DNA of 64,000 nucleotides from Mesorhizobium amorphae (GTDB lineage: Bacteria; Pseudomonadota; Alphaproteobacteria; Rhizobiales; Rhizobiaceae): assembly GCF_014843845.1 (NCBI RefSeq), contig NZ_JHQS01000024.1:1-64000 (forward strand). The letters run 5' to 3'. Shown in pieces: positions 33,429-41,899 of the stretch (positions are counted from its first letter, which is position 1; the number at the start of each line of letters is the position of its first letter). Below the pieces are notes generated by a model. That model did not search any database. It had not been told where the DNA came from and saw only the letters and a list, made by a program, of their open reading frames with translations. The position numbers and the translations under genes are program-made.

Positions 33429-34865
33429 ATGAATGCCGTGCAGCCCGCATCGCTGATCGCTACGCTGGCCGGCGTACTGCCGAATGGCGGGCTGCTGACC
33501 GCCGACGAGGAACTGGCGCGTTACAGCCGCGACTGGTCGGGAGACCATTTCGGCCGTCCGCTGGCGGTGGCGCGTCCGGCTTCGGTCGAGGAGATGTCGG
33601 CGCTGATGCGGTGCTGCCACGAGGAGCGCATCCCGGTCGTGCCACAGGGCGGCCTGACCGGTCTCGTCGGCGCGGCGGTGGCGGCCGACAGCGGCGAAGT
33701 CGTGATCTCGCTGGAGCGCCTGAACAGGATCCGCTCGGTCAGCCCGATCGATTTCGCCATGGTGGTCGAGGCCGGCTGCATTCTCGAGGACGCCAAGCGC
33801 GCGGCGGAAGAGAACGACTGCCTGCTGCCGATCACCTTCGGGGCGCAGGGAAGCTGCCGCATCGGCGGCAACGTCGCCACCAATGCCGGCGGCTTCAACG
33901 TGCTGCGCTACGGCATGACCCGCGACCTCGTGCTTGGGCTGGAGGTGGTGCTGGCCGACGGGCGGGTGTGGAACGGGCTGAAGGTGCTGCGCAAGGACAA
34001 TCGCGGCTATGATCTGAAGCAGGTCTTCATCGGCAGCGAAGGCACGCTCGGCATCGTCACCGCGGCGGCGCTGAAGCTCTATCCCAAGCCGACCCAGGTC
34101 GAAACCGCGTTGATCGGGCTGCGCTCGGTCGAGGACGCCATGGCGCTCTATGCGCGGGCGCGGCGCGACTGCAGCGACCTCTTGACCGCCTTCGAGCTGA
34201 TCCTGCGCGGCGGCATCGAGATCACGCTGCAGGCCCGGCCGGATTTCGGCGATCCGCTCGCCAGGCCCTACCCGGTCTACGTCCTGGTCGAGGTTTCCTC
34301 CGGCGGGCTGGTCGATCTCCAGGCCATGCTGCGGGATTTTCTGGCCGGCGCGGCCGATCTCGTCGAGGATGGCGTCATGGCGTCGAGCCGCGCCCAGGGC
34401 GAGCGGCTGTGGCTCTACCGCGAGATCATGGTCGAGCGCCAGGGCCGCGGCGGCCGCTATCTGCGCACCGACGTCTCGGTGCCGATCTCAAAACTCGCCG
34501 ATTTCGTCACCGACGCGCTGGCGGCGCTGGAGCGGACCCGCCCCGACGCGCTCGCGGTCACCTATGGCCATGTCGGCGACGGCAACATCCACCTCAATGT
34601 CGTGCCGCCGGAAGGCATGGCAGCCGAGACGGTCGAGCATCTGTTCGAAGAGGCGGAAGAGCAGATCTTTGCCATCGTCGACCGCTATGGCGGCTCGATC
34701 AGCGCCGAGCACGGCATCGGCCGGGTCAAGCAGAAGGCGTTCCTCGAACGCATCGATCCCGTGGCGCTCGATCTTGCGGCCGGCATCAAGGACGCATTCG
34801 ACCCACGCCGCATCTTGAGCAATGGCCGCATTCTGGCGTCCAAATCCTCCCTCGACTATAGGTGA
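33429..34865 (+). CDS. FAD-linked oxidase (GlcD/D-lactate dehydrogenase type)
   Basis: A ~478-residue flavoprotein of the FAD_binding_4 class, oxidising a 2-hydroxy acid such as glycolate or D-lactate. Motifs are VPQGGLTGLVGAAVAADSGEVVISLERLNRI (FAD loop), GAQGSCRIGGNVATNAGGFNVLRYG, GSEGTLGIVTAAALKLYP, the C-terminal TYGHVGDGNIHLNVV and SAEHGIGRVKQKAFLERI. ATG 33429 is chosen because earlier in-frame starts (33363, 33387) lie within or beside the operator; none has a strong ribosome site. Only 3 bases separate it from the GntR gene, so enzyme and regulator share a transcript. Confidence 0.9.
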   Translation: MNAVQPASLIATLAGVLPNGGLLTADEELARYSRDWSGDHFGRPLAVARPASVEEMSALMRCCHEERIPVVPQGGLTGLVGAAVAADSGEVVISLERLNRIRSVSPIDFAMVVEAGCILEDAKRAAEENDCLLPITFGAQGSCRIGGNVATNAGGFNVLRYGMTRDLVLGLEVVLADGRVWNGLKVLRKDNRGYDLKQVFIGSEGTLGIVTAAALKLYPKPTQVETALIGLRSVEDAMALYARARRDCSDLLTAFELILRGGIEITLQARPDFGDPLARPYPVYVLVEVSSGGLVDLQAMLRDFLAGAADLVEDGVMASSRAQGERLWLYREIMVERQGRGGRYLRTDVSVPISKLADFVTDALAALERTRPDALAVTYGHVGDGNIHLNVVPPEGMAAETVEHLFEEAEEQIFAIVDRYGGSISAEHGIGRVKQKAFLERIDPVALDLAAGIKDAFDPRRILSNGRILASKSSLDYR

Positions 34866-34868
34866 GCG

Positions 34869-35675
34869 ATGACGCTGAAGCTCGACAAGGTCAATCGTGG
34901 TCCGCATCTCTCGACTCTGGTCGCGAGTTCCATCTCGCGCGAGATCGCGCAGGGACGGCTGAAACCTGGCGACCAGCTGCCGACCGAGCAGGCGCTGGCG
35001 ACCACATTCGGGGTCAGCCGCAACGTGGTGCGCGAGGCGATCGCGCGGCTGCGCTCGGAAGGCCGCATCTGGTCGCAGCAGGGGCGCGGCGCCTTCGTCA
35101 CCGATGCCAACAACCCGACCGTGCTGACCATCGACTACGAAGCGCTGCAGCGGGCCGACTCCTTCCGCAGCCTGTTCGAGCTGCGCGGCATCCTCGAAGT
35201 GCAGGCTGCCGCACTCGCCGCCAGACGGCGCACCGATGCCGATCTCGCGGCAATGGGCGAGGCGCTGGCCGGCATGCGTGCGGCACCTTATGGCAGTGTC
35301 GCCTGGCTGCGCAGCGATCTCGAGTTCCACCGCACCGTCGCCGAGGCGACGCGCAACAGCTACATGGGCCAGTTCCTGGTTTTCGTGTCCGAACGCGTGC
35401 GCGAAAGCATTCTCGCCGCCGGCAACCAGCAGAAGTCGGACGACATGGCCCGCATTACGCTGGGCGAGCACGAGCGCATCCTGAAAGCGATCCGCGCCGG
35501 CGATACCGAAGAGGCGCAGGCGGCGATGCGCGACCATCTGGCGGGTGCTGCGCTGCGCGTTGGGCTGCATGATGGGGAGGCGGCGGAGGAAGCTGCAGCG
35601 CCGACGAAGGAGGTGGCGTCTCCGGTGCGGCATTCGAGGTTGCGGAAGGCTGTGAGGGGGCAAGCTGGGGGATAG
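34869..35675 (+). CDS. GntR-family regulator, FadR subfamily
   Basis: A 268-residue regulator. The winged helix-turn-helix spans residues ~12-75 (IAQGRLKPGDQLPTEQALATTFGVSRNVVREAIARLRSEG). An all-helical FCD effector domain follows, ~95-235, with metal-ligand style LEFHRTVAEATRN and EHERILKAI. It ends in an atypical ~35-residue charged tail. Co-transcribed with the FAD oxidase, so autoregulation through the site at 33363 is likely. It and the second FadR-type protein at 38635 are both candidates for the three matching operators. Confidence 0.93.
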   Translation: MTLKLDKVNRGPHLSTLVASSISREIAQGRLKPGDQLPTEQALATTFGVSRNVVREAIARLRSEGRIWSQQGRGAFVTDANNPTVLTIDYEALQRADSFRSLFELRGILEVQAAALAARRRTDADLAAMGEALAGMRAAPYGSVAWLRSDLEFHRTVAEATRNSYMGQFLVFVSERVRESILAAGNQQKSDDMARITLGEHERILKAIRAGDTEEAQAAMRDHLAGAALRVGLHDGEAAEEAAAPTKEVASPVRHSRLRKAVRGQAGG

Positions 35676-35751
35676 CGGTTTTCGCCCTGGGTGCTGGTTC
35701 GTCCGAATTTTTCGGCTGGTCGCCGGTGCGCTCTCACGGCAGAGTGCGACC

Positions 35752-35796
35752 ATGTGCAATCTCTACAATCTCACCACATCGCAAGAGGCCATCTGC
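35752..35796 (+). pseudogene. Remnant of a SRAP (YedK/HMCES-like) gene start
   Basis: The codons read MCNLYNLTTSQEAI, the characteristic N-terminus of rhizobial SOS-response-associated peptidases, whose Cys2 is the catalytic residue that crosslinks abasic DNA. After about 14 codons the match ends and the frame runs into the next gene's leader. All downstream SRAP motifs are missing, so this is a truncated fossil, probably left by the insertion or rearrangement that brought in the following low-GC gene. Confidence 0.6.
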
Positions 35797-35826
35797 GCAA
35801 GAGGAACGGCTCAAGGGCAGATGAGT

Positions 35827-36438
35827 ATGGGCACGATGCGGGTCTTGATATTTCTGGCAGCTCTCCTGACGGCACCGTTCGCCCATGCGGCGGAGGCGTT
35901 GCCTTTTCCCGACTTGGACACCGAGGGGTATTGCACCGCGCTGGTCTCGAAGATGCTCGTGAAGGCGGAACAGGAGGTCGAAAAGGGAAAGTGCCTGACT
36001 TACGAAACGACGATGAAGGTTAAGCTCCAACCCTTCTGGAATCTCGTCGAATCATCCGAACGAGCAAGGTTGATGAGAGATTATATGCGAGAAGTCAGGT
36101 TCCAGACGTATGGAACTGTTGGATTTTTCGTTGAGTCGGCGTTGGGGAAGGCTTGCCTGGATGGTCGCGTAGTATGCGCCCCTGACAAGACGAATGTAGA
36201 GCTATTGGCTTTCAAAGGTGCCAGGTACTGCCCGTCAGAGGATTGCGTTAAAGAGGAGACGGCACGGAGATTGGGACTTGAGAAGTACTGGTCGAGTTTG
36301 CCGAAGGATAAAACGGCTTGGTGCCTCGGCCACGTTTTGCATCAGAAATTCCCTCCACTCCAAATCCTATCCAACTGCGTCGCCGAGGACATCGGAGGGC
36401 AGTGCCTTCGCGGGGAGCGAGAGTGTCGGCCCGGTTAG
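35827..36438 (+). CDS. Secreted cysteine-containing protein of unknown function
   Basis: A ~203-residue protein with a Sec signal peptide (MRVLIFLAALLTAPFAHAAEA). The mature part carries about ten cysteines (GYCTALVSK; KACLDGRVVCAP; RYCPSEDCVKEE; SNCVAEDIGGQCLRGERECRPG) and a helical centre. ATG 35827 has AAGGG about 9 bases upstream; the longer frame begins in the SRAP remnant. GC content is lower than that of the flanking genes. The C-terminal GGQCLRGERECRPG recalls Rap1a/Tai-type immunity proteins, but I cannot confirm that. Confidence 0.65.
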   Translation: MGTMRVLIFLAALLTAPFAHAAEALPFPDLDTEGYCTALVSKMLVKAEQEVEKGKCLTYETTMKVKLQPFWNLVESSERARLMRDYMREVRFQTYGTVGFFVESALGKACLDGRVVCAPDKTNVELLAFKGARYCPSEDCVKEETARRLGLEKYWSSLPKDKTAWCLGHVLHQKFPPLQILSNCVAEDIGGQCLRGERECRPG

Positions 36439-36570
36439 AGAATTAGTCGTCTCGCCAAATCACCCTCCGCACCTGCGGATTTCGACAGGCCGCCTCTCCA
36501 TATCCGATTTCACTCAACCAGCGACACACTATGGCTGGTGGTGACGGCGACAGGCCGCATCCCCACCGCG

Positions 36571-37530
36571 CTATTTCAGCGGCAGAAAGAGTTCAAGGAC
36601 CACTTCGCGTAGCGGCCCCTCGGGGAAGTGGGACAGATGTCGCTGGCAATAGATCGGAAAATCGCGTGCTTCCTCGCCGCTGGCCGGAAGCCATTCACGA
36701 TAAAGGTAAAGTGCTGCGGGCTCGAGATTGTTGGTGTTGCCGGGATAGCGCAGCACCGCGCAGCGTCCGCCGGGGATCACGCCAGCCTTCATCTGCGCGT
36801 CGTTGGCCTCGATCGGCCGATCGGTCCCGGCACAAAGGTCCATGCTGTAGTCGGCCGGGATCGCGGGCTCCCTTTCGGAACGGAAGACGTTGAAGGTCGG
36901 GCTCGTCTCGGGCGACAGACCGACGGCTTTGCGCCAGGCGATGAACCGCTGGATGGTGTCCTGGAGCGTTGCCCGGTCTCCGCGATGCTCCATGATCGCC
37001 ACCGGCGTGGGCGGCACATCGCGGATCGTCACGTCGTCGTGGTCAAAGATTATCTGCATGAGCGTGTTCCTTGCTTTGTCGAGGGGCCCGAAGGCCATAA
37101 GCCACGACCCCCAGTCGGGAGACTTCCGGAACGACGAAGGCGATTGTCCGAACCGTTGCCGAAAGGCGCGGGCGAAGGCATCCGGTGCGTCGTAACCGGC
37201 ATCCATCGCTATATCGGTGACGCTTTGGGCGTCGCTCTCGGCAAGCCTGTACGAAGCGCGCTTCAGGCGGGCGAGTTGGACATAGCGATGCACGGACACC
37301 CCGAAGGTGGAGGTGAACTGCCGGTGGAAATGGTATTTCGAGAACGCCGCGACGCCGCTCAACGCCTCCAGGCCCAGATCGTCGTCCAGATTCTGGTCTA
37401 TGTGGTCCAGCACCCGCTGCATCCGGGCATGGTAGTTTTCAAGTGCCGCCTTCAACGTCTCTTCCTCCGTGGCAACACCAGATAGGCGCTCCCGGATACG
37501 TCGCGCTCGACCGATCTTGCGGTTTGACAC
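36571..37530 (-). CDS. AraC-family regulator with GyrI-like effector domain
   Basis: Up to 319 residues. The AraC double helix-turn-helix lies at ~35-140 (ARMQRVLDHIDQNLDDDLGLEALSGVAAFSKYHFHRQFTSTFGVSVHRYVQLARLKRASYRL). A GyrI-like/BacEB ligand domain follows, ~165-319, starting MQIIFDHDDVTIRDVPPTPVAIMEHRGD and ending VVLELFLPLK. This is the Rob/SoxS-like arrangement of small-molecule sensors. The GTG start at 37530 is doubtful; homologues I recall begin near residue 30. Isolated gene, target unknown. Confidence 0.88.
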   Translation of the reverse strand: MSNRKIGRARRIRERLSGVATEEETLKAALENYHARMQRVLDHIDQNLDDDLGLEALSGVAAFSKYHFHRQFTSTFGVSVHRYVQLARLKRASYRLAESDAQSVTDIAMDAGYDAPDAFARAFRQRFGQSPSSFRKSPDWGSWLMAFGPLDKARNTLMQIIFDHDDVTIRDVPPTPVAIMEHRGDRATLQDTIQRFIAWRKAVGLSPETSPTFNVFRSEREPAIPADYSMDLCAGTDRPIEANDAQMKAGVIPGGRCAVLRYPGNTNNLEPAALYLYREWLPASGEEARDFPIYCQRHLSHFPEGPLREVVLELFLPLK

Positions 37531-37642
37531 GGATTGACGAGTGTCCGCCAGCAGCCGCTTGCAGGCGAGGCTGATCTGCCTACCCGTAAGGCGTCACGCA
37601 GCTAATCCCCATACGGCAGCGCCGGGAGCGTCGTACGCGATT

Positions 37643-38566
37643 TCACTCCGCCGCCTCAACCAGCGACACCCCATTCAGGCCGGCGATAATATCCGACAGC
37701 GCCGGCACGAACTTCTCGCCATGGCCGGTGGCGACCGCGGTGGCGAAGCCGTTGCGCACCGCGGCGCCGATCGGGTTGGCGACACCGCCGGCGTGGGCGA
37801 AGGACGCGAGATAGGTCATGTCCTTCAGCGCGTTGACGATGGCGAAGCGCTGCGCGTTCTCGTTGCGGTTCAGGACGAAGTCGAAGAAGGCCTGGTAGAA
37901 GCCGCAATCCATGCGGCTGCCGGAGATGACGCTGTTGAAGACCTGCGGCGTCAGCCCGGCCTTCACGCCGAGCGTCAGCGCCTCCGAATAGATGGCGGAA
38001 TAGCCCATCGAGACGAAATTGTTGAGCAGCTTCATGGTGTGGCCGCTGCCGGTCGGCCCGGTGTGCACGATGCGCGCGGCGAAGGCTTCGAGCACCGGCC
38101 GCGCCCACGCCACGGCCTCCGCCGAACCGCCGACCATGACGTCGAGCTTGCCCTCGGCCGCTTCCTTGGGCGTGCGCGCCAATGGCGCGTCGATCAGCGT
38201 CGCGCCTTGCTGGGCGAGTTCGGCGGCAAGCGCTGTGGTCGAGGATGGATTGGAGGTCGAGCAGTCGATAATGAGCAGCGGCTTGCCGGCGACGGCTCGT
38301 CCGTCCGCGGCCGCGGCCAACCCGTCCGTCCCCTTCACCAGCGCTTCCACCTCGCGCGAACCGGTGACGCACAGGATGACGACGTCGCAGGCTTCGGCGA
38401 GCTTGCGAGGGCTTTCCGCCTCCGTGGCGCCGGCCGCTATCAGCCGGTCGACTGCATCGCGGCTGCGATGGGCCCAGACCGTCAGCGGCCAGCCCTTTTC
38501 GAGCAGATTGGCGGCCATGCCGGCGCCCATGCTGCCCAGTCCGATGAAGCCGATGCGTTCCTTCAT
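37643..38566 (-). CDS. Beta-hydroxyacid dehydrogenase (6PGDH/3-hydroxyisobutyrate dehydrogenase-like)
   Basis: A 307-residue NAD(P)-dependent dehydrogenase: RIGFIGLGSMGAGMAANLLEKGWPLTVWAH is the GxGxxG site and DAPLARTPKEAAEGKLDVMVGG the family substrate motif (usually DAPVSGG). TGPTGSGHTMKLLNNFVSMGY holds the catalytic Lys. The DAPLART variant is unusual and suggests a substrate other than 3-hydroxyisobutyrate. GGAGG precedes ATG 38566. It is divergent from the GntR gene with only ~70 bases between starts, so it is a likely target of that regulator. Confidence 0.9.
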   Translation of the reverse strand: MKERIGFIGLGSMGAGMAANLLEKGWPLTVWAHRSRDAVDRLIAAGATEAESPRKLAEACDVVILCVTGSREVEALVKGTDGLAAAADGRAVAGKPLLIIDCSTSNPSSTTALAAELAQQGATLIDAPLARTPKEAAEGKLDVMVGGSAEAVAWARPVLEAFAARIVHTGPTGSGHTMKLLNNFVSMGYSAIYSEALTLGVKAGLTPQVFNSVISGSRMDCGFYQAFFDFVLNRNENAQRFAIVNALKDMTYLASFAHAGGVANPIGAAVRNGFATAVATGHGEKFVPALSDIIAGLNGVSLVEAAE

Positions 38567-38634
38567 GCAATCCTCCAACCATGGTCCTGCGCCTGCAGGT
38601 CCGCATTTCGTCACCTTGCGGCGAGCATCCGTCG

Positions 38635-39426
38635 ATGCAATCCTTCGCCAGAGAATCGGACCGGGGGCTGTCGGCCGCGATGGCGGAAAACGAGACCAGG
38701 CTTTTCGACGCCATACCGCAAGCGCCCAATCTGAGGAGCGGGCTGGTCAACACGCTGATCGCGCAGATCGAATCCGGCGACCTGGCGCCGGGCCAGAGGC
38801 TGCCGACCGAGCAGGAGATCGTCGCTGCGACCGGCGTCAGCCGCACCGTGGTGCGCGAGGCGCTTGCCTCGCTGCGCGCCAGGGGGCTCATCACCACGCG
38901 CCAGGGCCTCGGCGCCTTCGTCGCCAAGGATCCGCCGCCGAGGACCTTTTCCATCCTGCCGGACGATCTCGAATCGATCGACGAGGTGCTGCGCGTGCTG
39001 GAACTGCGCATGGGCATCGAGGTGGAGGCGGCCGGCCTTGCCGCCGAACGGCGCAGCGACGACGCGCTGCGGCAAATGAGTTTCCGGCTCGACGCGCTCG
39101 ATGCCGCGGTCCGCGCCGGCAGCGCCGGCCTGGAAGAGGATTTCGGCTTCCACCGCGCCATCCTCGCCGCAACCCAAAATGCCAATTTCACGCGGCTGTT
39201 CGACACGTTCGGCAGCGCCATGATCCCGCGCCAGTGGACACGCCTCGACCGGATGACCGATACCGAGCGGGAAAAATACCTGGCCCGCATGCAGCACGAG
39301 CATCGTGCCATCCTTGCCGCGATCGAGGCCAGGGACGTCAATGCCGCGCGCCGTGCCATGCGCAGTCATCTGACCAAGACCTATGCCCGCTTCGAGACGC
39401 TGCGCGACAAGGCCGGGCAGGACTGA
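38635..39426 (+). CDS. GntR-family regulator, FadR subfamily (second)
   Basis: A ~263-residue regulator. Winged helix-turn-helix IESGDLAPGQRLPTEQEIVAATGVSRTVVREALASLRARGLITTRQGLGAFV, then an FCD domain with EDFGFHRAILAATQN and HEHRAILAAIEARDVNAARRAM. Its recognition helix (SRTVVREALASL) closely resembles that of the first FadR-type protein (SRNVVREAIARL), consistent with similar operators. The start could be 38635 or 38680; starts before 38635 would overlap the leader of the divergent dehydrogenase. Confidence 0.9.
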   Translation: MQSFARESDRGLSAAMAENETRLFDAIPQAPNLRSGLVNTLIAQIESGDLAPGQRLPTEQEIVAATGVSRTVVREALASLRARGLITTRQGLGAFVAKDPPPRTFSILPDDLESIDEVLRVLELRMGIEVEAAGLAAERRSDDALRQMSFRLDALDAAVRAGSAGLEEDFGFHRAILAATQNANFTRLFDTFGSAMIPRQWTRLDRMTDTEREKYLARMQHEHRAILAAIEARDVNAARRAMRSHLTKTYARFETLRDKAGQD

Positions 39427-39525
39427 CTGGCTGCTCATGTCGTGGCTTCCGCCACGCCGCCAGGATTGAGTTCGCCCATCAGCGGCATGTCGCACAATTC
39501 CGCGAAGCTTTGCGGCCTTACACTG

Positions 39526-39536
39526 TTGTCATACAA
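39526..39536. promoter_or_regulatory. FadR-type GntR operator, site 3 (TTGTCATACAA)
   Basis: A symmetric TTGT-CAT-ACAA element extended as GTTGTCATACAACC lies 99 bases before the aldo/keto reductase and 100 bases after the second GntR gene. It is the best-centred member of the three-site set (27845, 33363, 39526). Confidence 0.65.
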
Positions 39537-39634
39537 CCCTGTAATCTGGTAAATCGGCCCGGCGCGGATGTCAATCGTCGCCATGCCGTGGGCAAGATGC
39601 CGCCAGCCACACAAACCGGAACGAGGACCAGGGT

Positions 39635-40621
39635 ATGCAGTCACGGAAATTCGGGCGCACCGGACGCGAAGTCAGCGAGATCGGCTTTGGCTCATGGGCG
39701 ATCGGCGCCTCGTGGGGCGAGGTCAATGACAGCGACGCGGTGGCCGCGCTGCACGCGGCGCTCGATGCCGGCGTCACCTTCATCGACACCGCCGATGTCT
39801 ATGGCGACGGCCGCTCCGAGAAGCTCATCGCCAGGGTGATGAAGGAACGCGGCGGCGAGCGGCCGTTCATCGCCACCAAGGCCGGCAAGCGGCTGCCGCA
39901 GCAGACGGTCGAAGGCTTCACCCGGGAGAACCTGACGGACTGGGTCGACCGCAGCCTCAGCTATCTCGAGGTGGACAGGCTCGATCTGGTGCAGCTGCAT
40001 TGCCCGCTGACCGACCTCTACTACCATCCGGAAGTGTTCGAGCGCCTCGACCGCCTCGTCGAGCAAGGCAAGATCCGCAACTACGGCGTCAGCGTCGAGC
40101 GCGTCGAAGAGGCGCTGAAGGCGATGCAGTATCCGGGCGTCGCCAGCGTGCAGATCATCTTCAATGCCTTCCGCCAGCGGCCGGCGGAATTGTTCTTCGA
40201 GCTGGCGAAGAAGAACGATGTGGCCATCATCGCCCGCGTGCCGCTGGCGAGCGGGCTGTTGTCGGGAAAGTTCAAGGCCGACACCAGATTCGAGGACAGC
40301 GACCATCGAAAATTCAACCGCAACGGCGAAGCCTTCGATGTCGGCGAGACCTTCTCGGGCGTGCCCTATGAGGTCGGGCTGGCAGCGGTGGAGCGCATCC
40401 GGCCGCTGGTTTCCGACGATACGACGATGGCCAAATTCGCGCTGCGCTGGATCTTGATGTTCGACGCGGTGACGGTGGTCATTCCCGGCGCACGCAATCG
40501 GGCGCAGGCCCGCTCCAACGCCGAGGCCGCGGCACTGCCGCCGCTGTCCGACGCGGTCATGGACAAGATCCGGATCATCTACGACCAGGACATCAAGCCG
40601 CATGTGCATCAGCGCTGGTGA
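39635..40621 (+). CDS. Aldo/keto reductase
   Basis: A 328-residue NADPH-dependent reductase of the AKR superfamily. The catalytic tetrad is complete: Asp51 and Tyr56 in FIDTADVYGDGRSEK, Lys82 in IATKAGKR and His122 in LVQLHCPL. The (beta/alpha)8 order is intact and the C-terminus VVIPGARNRAQARSNAEAAALPPL binds NADPH. With a GntR operator upstream it is probably part of the same sugar or hydroxyacid pathway as the importer and FAD oxidase. Confidence 0.92.
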   Translation: MQSRKFGRTGREVSEIGFGSWAIGASWGEVNDSDAVAALHAALDAGVTFIDTADVYGDGRSEKLIARVMKERGGERPFIATKAGKRLPQQTVEGFTRENLTDWVDRSLSYLEVDRLDLVQLHCPLTDLYYHPEVFERLDRLVEQGKIRNYGVSVERVEEALKAMQYPGVASVQIIFNAFRQRPAELFFELAKKNDVAIIARVPLASGLLSGKFKADTRFEDSDHRKFNRNGEAFDVGETFSGVPYEVGLAAVERIRPLVSDDTTMAKFALRWILMFDAVTVVIPGARNRAQARSNAEAAALPPLSDAVMDKIRIIYDQDIKPHVHQRW

Positions 40622-40806
40622 GAGCCAGCGCGTGGACGTTGGAGCGACGCATAGCGGGTGCGCCTCCATAAGGGCCAGAATTTCGGAGCCATTGCGCGGC
40701 TAGTTTTTGCTTGTGAACGCGCCGGCGGATTGTAGCCTGCCCGATGAGCCAGTCCGGCAGGGGTAGTTCACGAGATGACCGTCAGCAAAATTCCCATGGG
40801 CCCGCC

Positions 40807-41874
40807 ATGCCTCTGAAGGCTGCCGCTCATATCGAGGCCATGTCGGCCTTTGCGCTGGCGAATTTCGGCGGCTACGACCGGCCTACCCTTGCCCAGAACG
40901 AGAGCGCCTTTCCGCCCAGCCCGAGCGCGATCGCCGCCGGCCAGGACGCGATTGCCCGCAGCCATCTCTATCCCGACCCGGACTGGACGGCGCTGCGCGA
41001 GGCGATCGCGCAAGCCTATGGAGTCGAGCGCGACCTGATCCTGTGTGGCGCCGGTTCGATGGACCTGATCAGTTGCACCATGGCGGCGTTCGCGGGAGCG
41101 GGCGACGAGGTGCTCGGCACCGCCTACGCCTATAATTTCGCGGCCTCCGCCGCGGCGCGCGCCGATGCGGCCTATGTCAAGGCGGCGGAACAGGACTTCG
41201 CCGTCTCCGTCGACAGCATTCTCGCTGCCGTGACGCCGGCAACGCGGATCGTCTTCGTCTGCAATCCCGGCAATCCGACCGGCACCTGCATCCGCAATGC
41301 CGAACTGCTGCGCTTGCGCGCCGCCTTGCGCGGCGACGTGCTGCTGGTGATCGACCAGGCCTATGGCGAGTTCGACGACCAGGATCCGCGGCCCATCCTT
41401 GCGCTTGTCGCGCGCGGCGATACCGTCGTGCTGCGCACGCTTTCCAAGGCCTATGGCCTGGCCGGTGCGCGCGTCGGCTGGGGGCTGTTTCCGCCTGCGG
41501 TGGCGGCCGAAGTGCGCAAGATGCAGAACTCGAACCAGGTCACCACGCCGAGCCTCGCAATGGCGGTCGCCGCCGTCGAGGACCAGGCCTATATGCGCGA
41601 AACGGTGGCCCGCACGGCCGGGATTCGCGACCGGTTCGCGGATGATCTGAGGGATGCGGGATACGATGTTCCCGAAAGCCGGACGAATTTCGTGCTGATC
41701 CGCTTCCCCGACGCAGCCGCCGCGGAGGCCGCCGAGAAGGCCTTGCGCGGCGCCGATCTCATCGTGCGCAGCCTCGGCGGTTACGGCCTCACGGACTGTC
41801 TGCGTGCAACGGTCGGCCCGCAGGAGATGATGGACCGGGCGCTGCGCATCCTGACCGACATGCGCGGCGGATAG
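40807..41874 (+). CDS. Class I/II aminotransferase (histidinol-phosphate aminotransferase-like)
   Basis: A ~355-residue PLP enzyme. NPGNPTGT binds the substrate carboxylate, LLVIDQAYGEFDD holds the Asp that pairs with the pyridine nitrogen, Lys214 in RTLSKAYGLAGARVGW forms the Schiff base, and NFVLIRFP and LRATVG carry the C-terminal Arg. It is outside any his cluster, so the real substrate is uncertain. No start (40744, 40807, 40840) has a clear ribosome site. It precedes the PuuE-like gene by 25 bases and probably shares its transcript. Confidence 0.85.
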   Translation: MPLKAAAHIEAMSAFALANFGGYDRPTLAQNESAFPPSPSAIAAGQDAIARSHLYPDPDWTALREAIAQAYGVERDLILCGAGSMDLISCTMAAFAGAGDEVLGTAYAYNFAASAAARADAAYVKAAEQDFAVSVDSILAAVTPATRIVFVCNPGNPTGTCIRNAELLRLRAALRGDVLLVIDQAYGEFDDQDPRPILALVARGDTVVLRTLSKAYGLAGARVGWGLFPPAVAAEVRKMQNSNQVTTPSLAMAVAAVEDQAYMRETVARTAGIRDRFADDLRDAGYDVPESRTNFVLIRFPDAAAAEAAEKALRGADLIVRSLGGYGLTDCLRATVGPQEMMDRALRILTDMRGG

Positions 41875-41899
41875 CCGTATCCGAGGGGAGAGTTGAGAC

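Noticed and set aside
39435..39644. 69-codon minus-strand frame between the second GntR gene and the aldo/keto reductase
   Set aside because: No ribosome site, no family resemblance, and it covers the GntR operator and promoter region.
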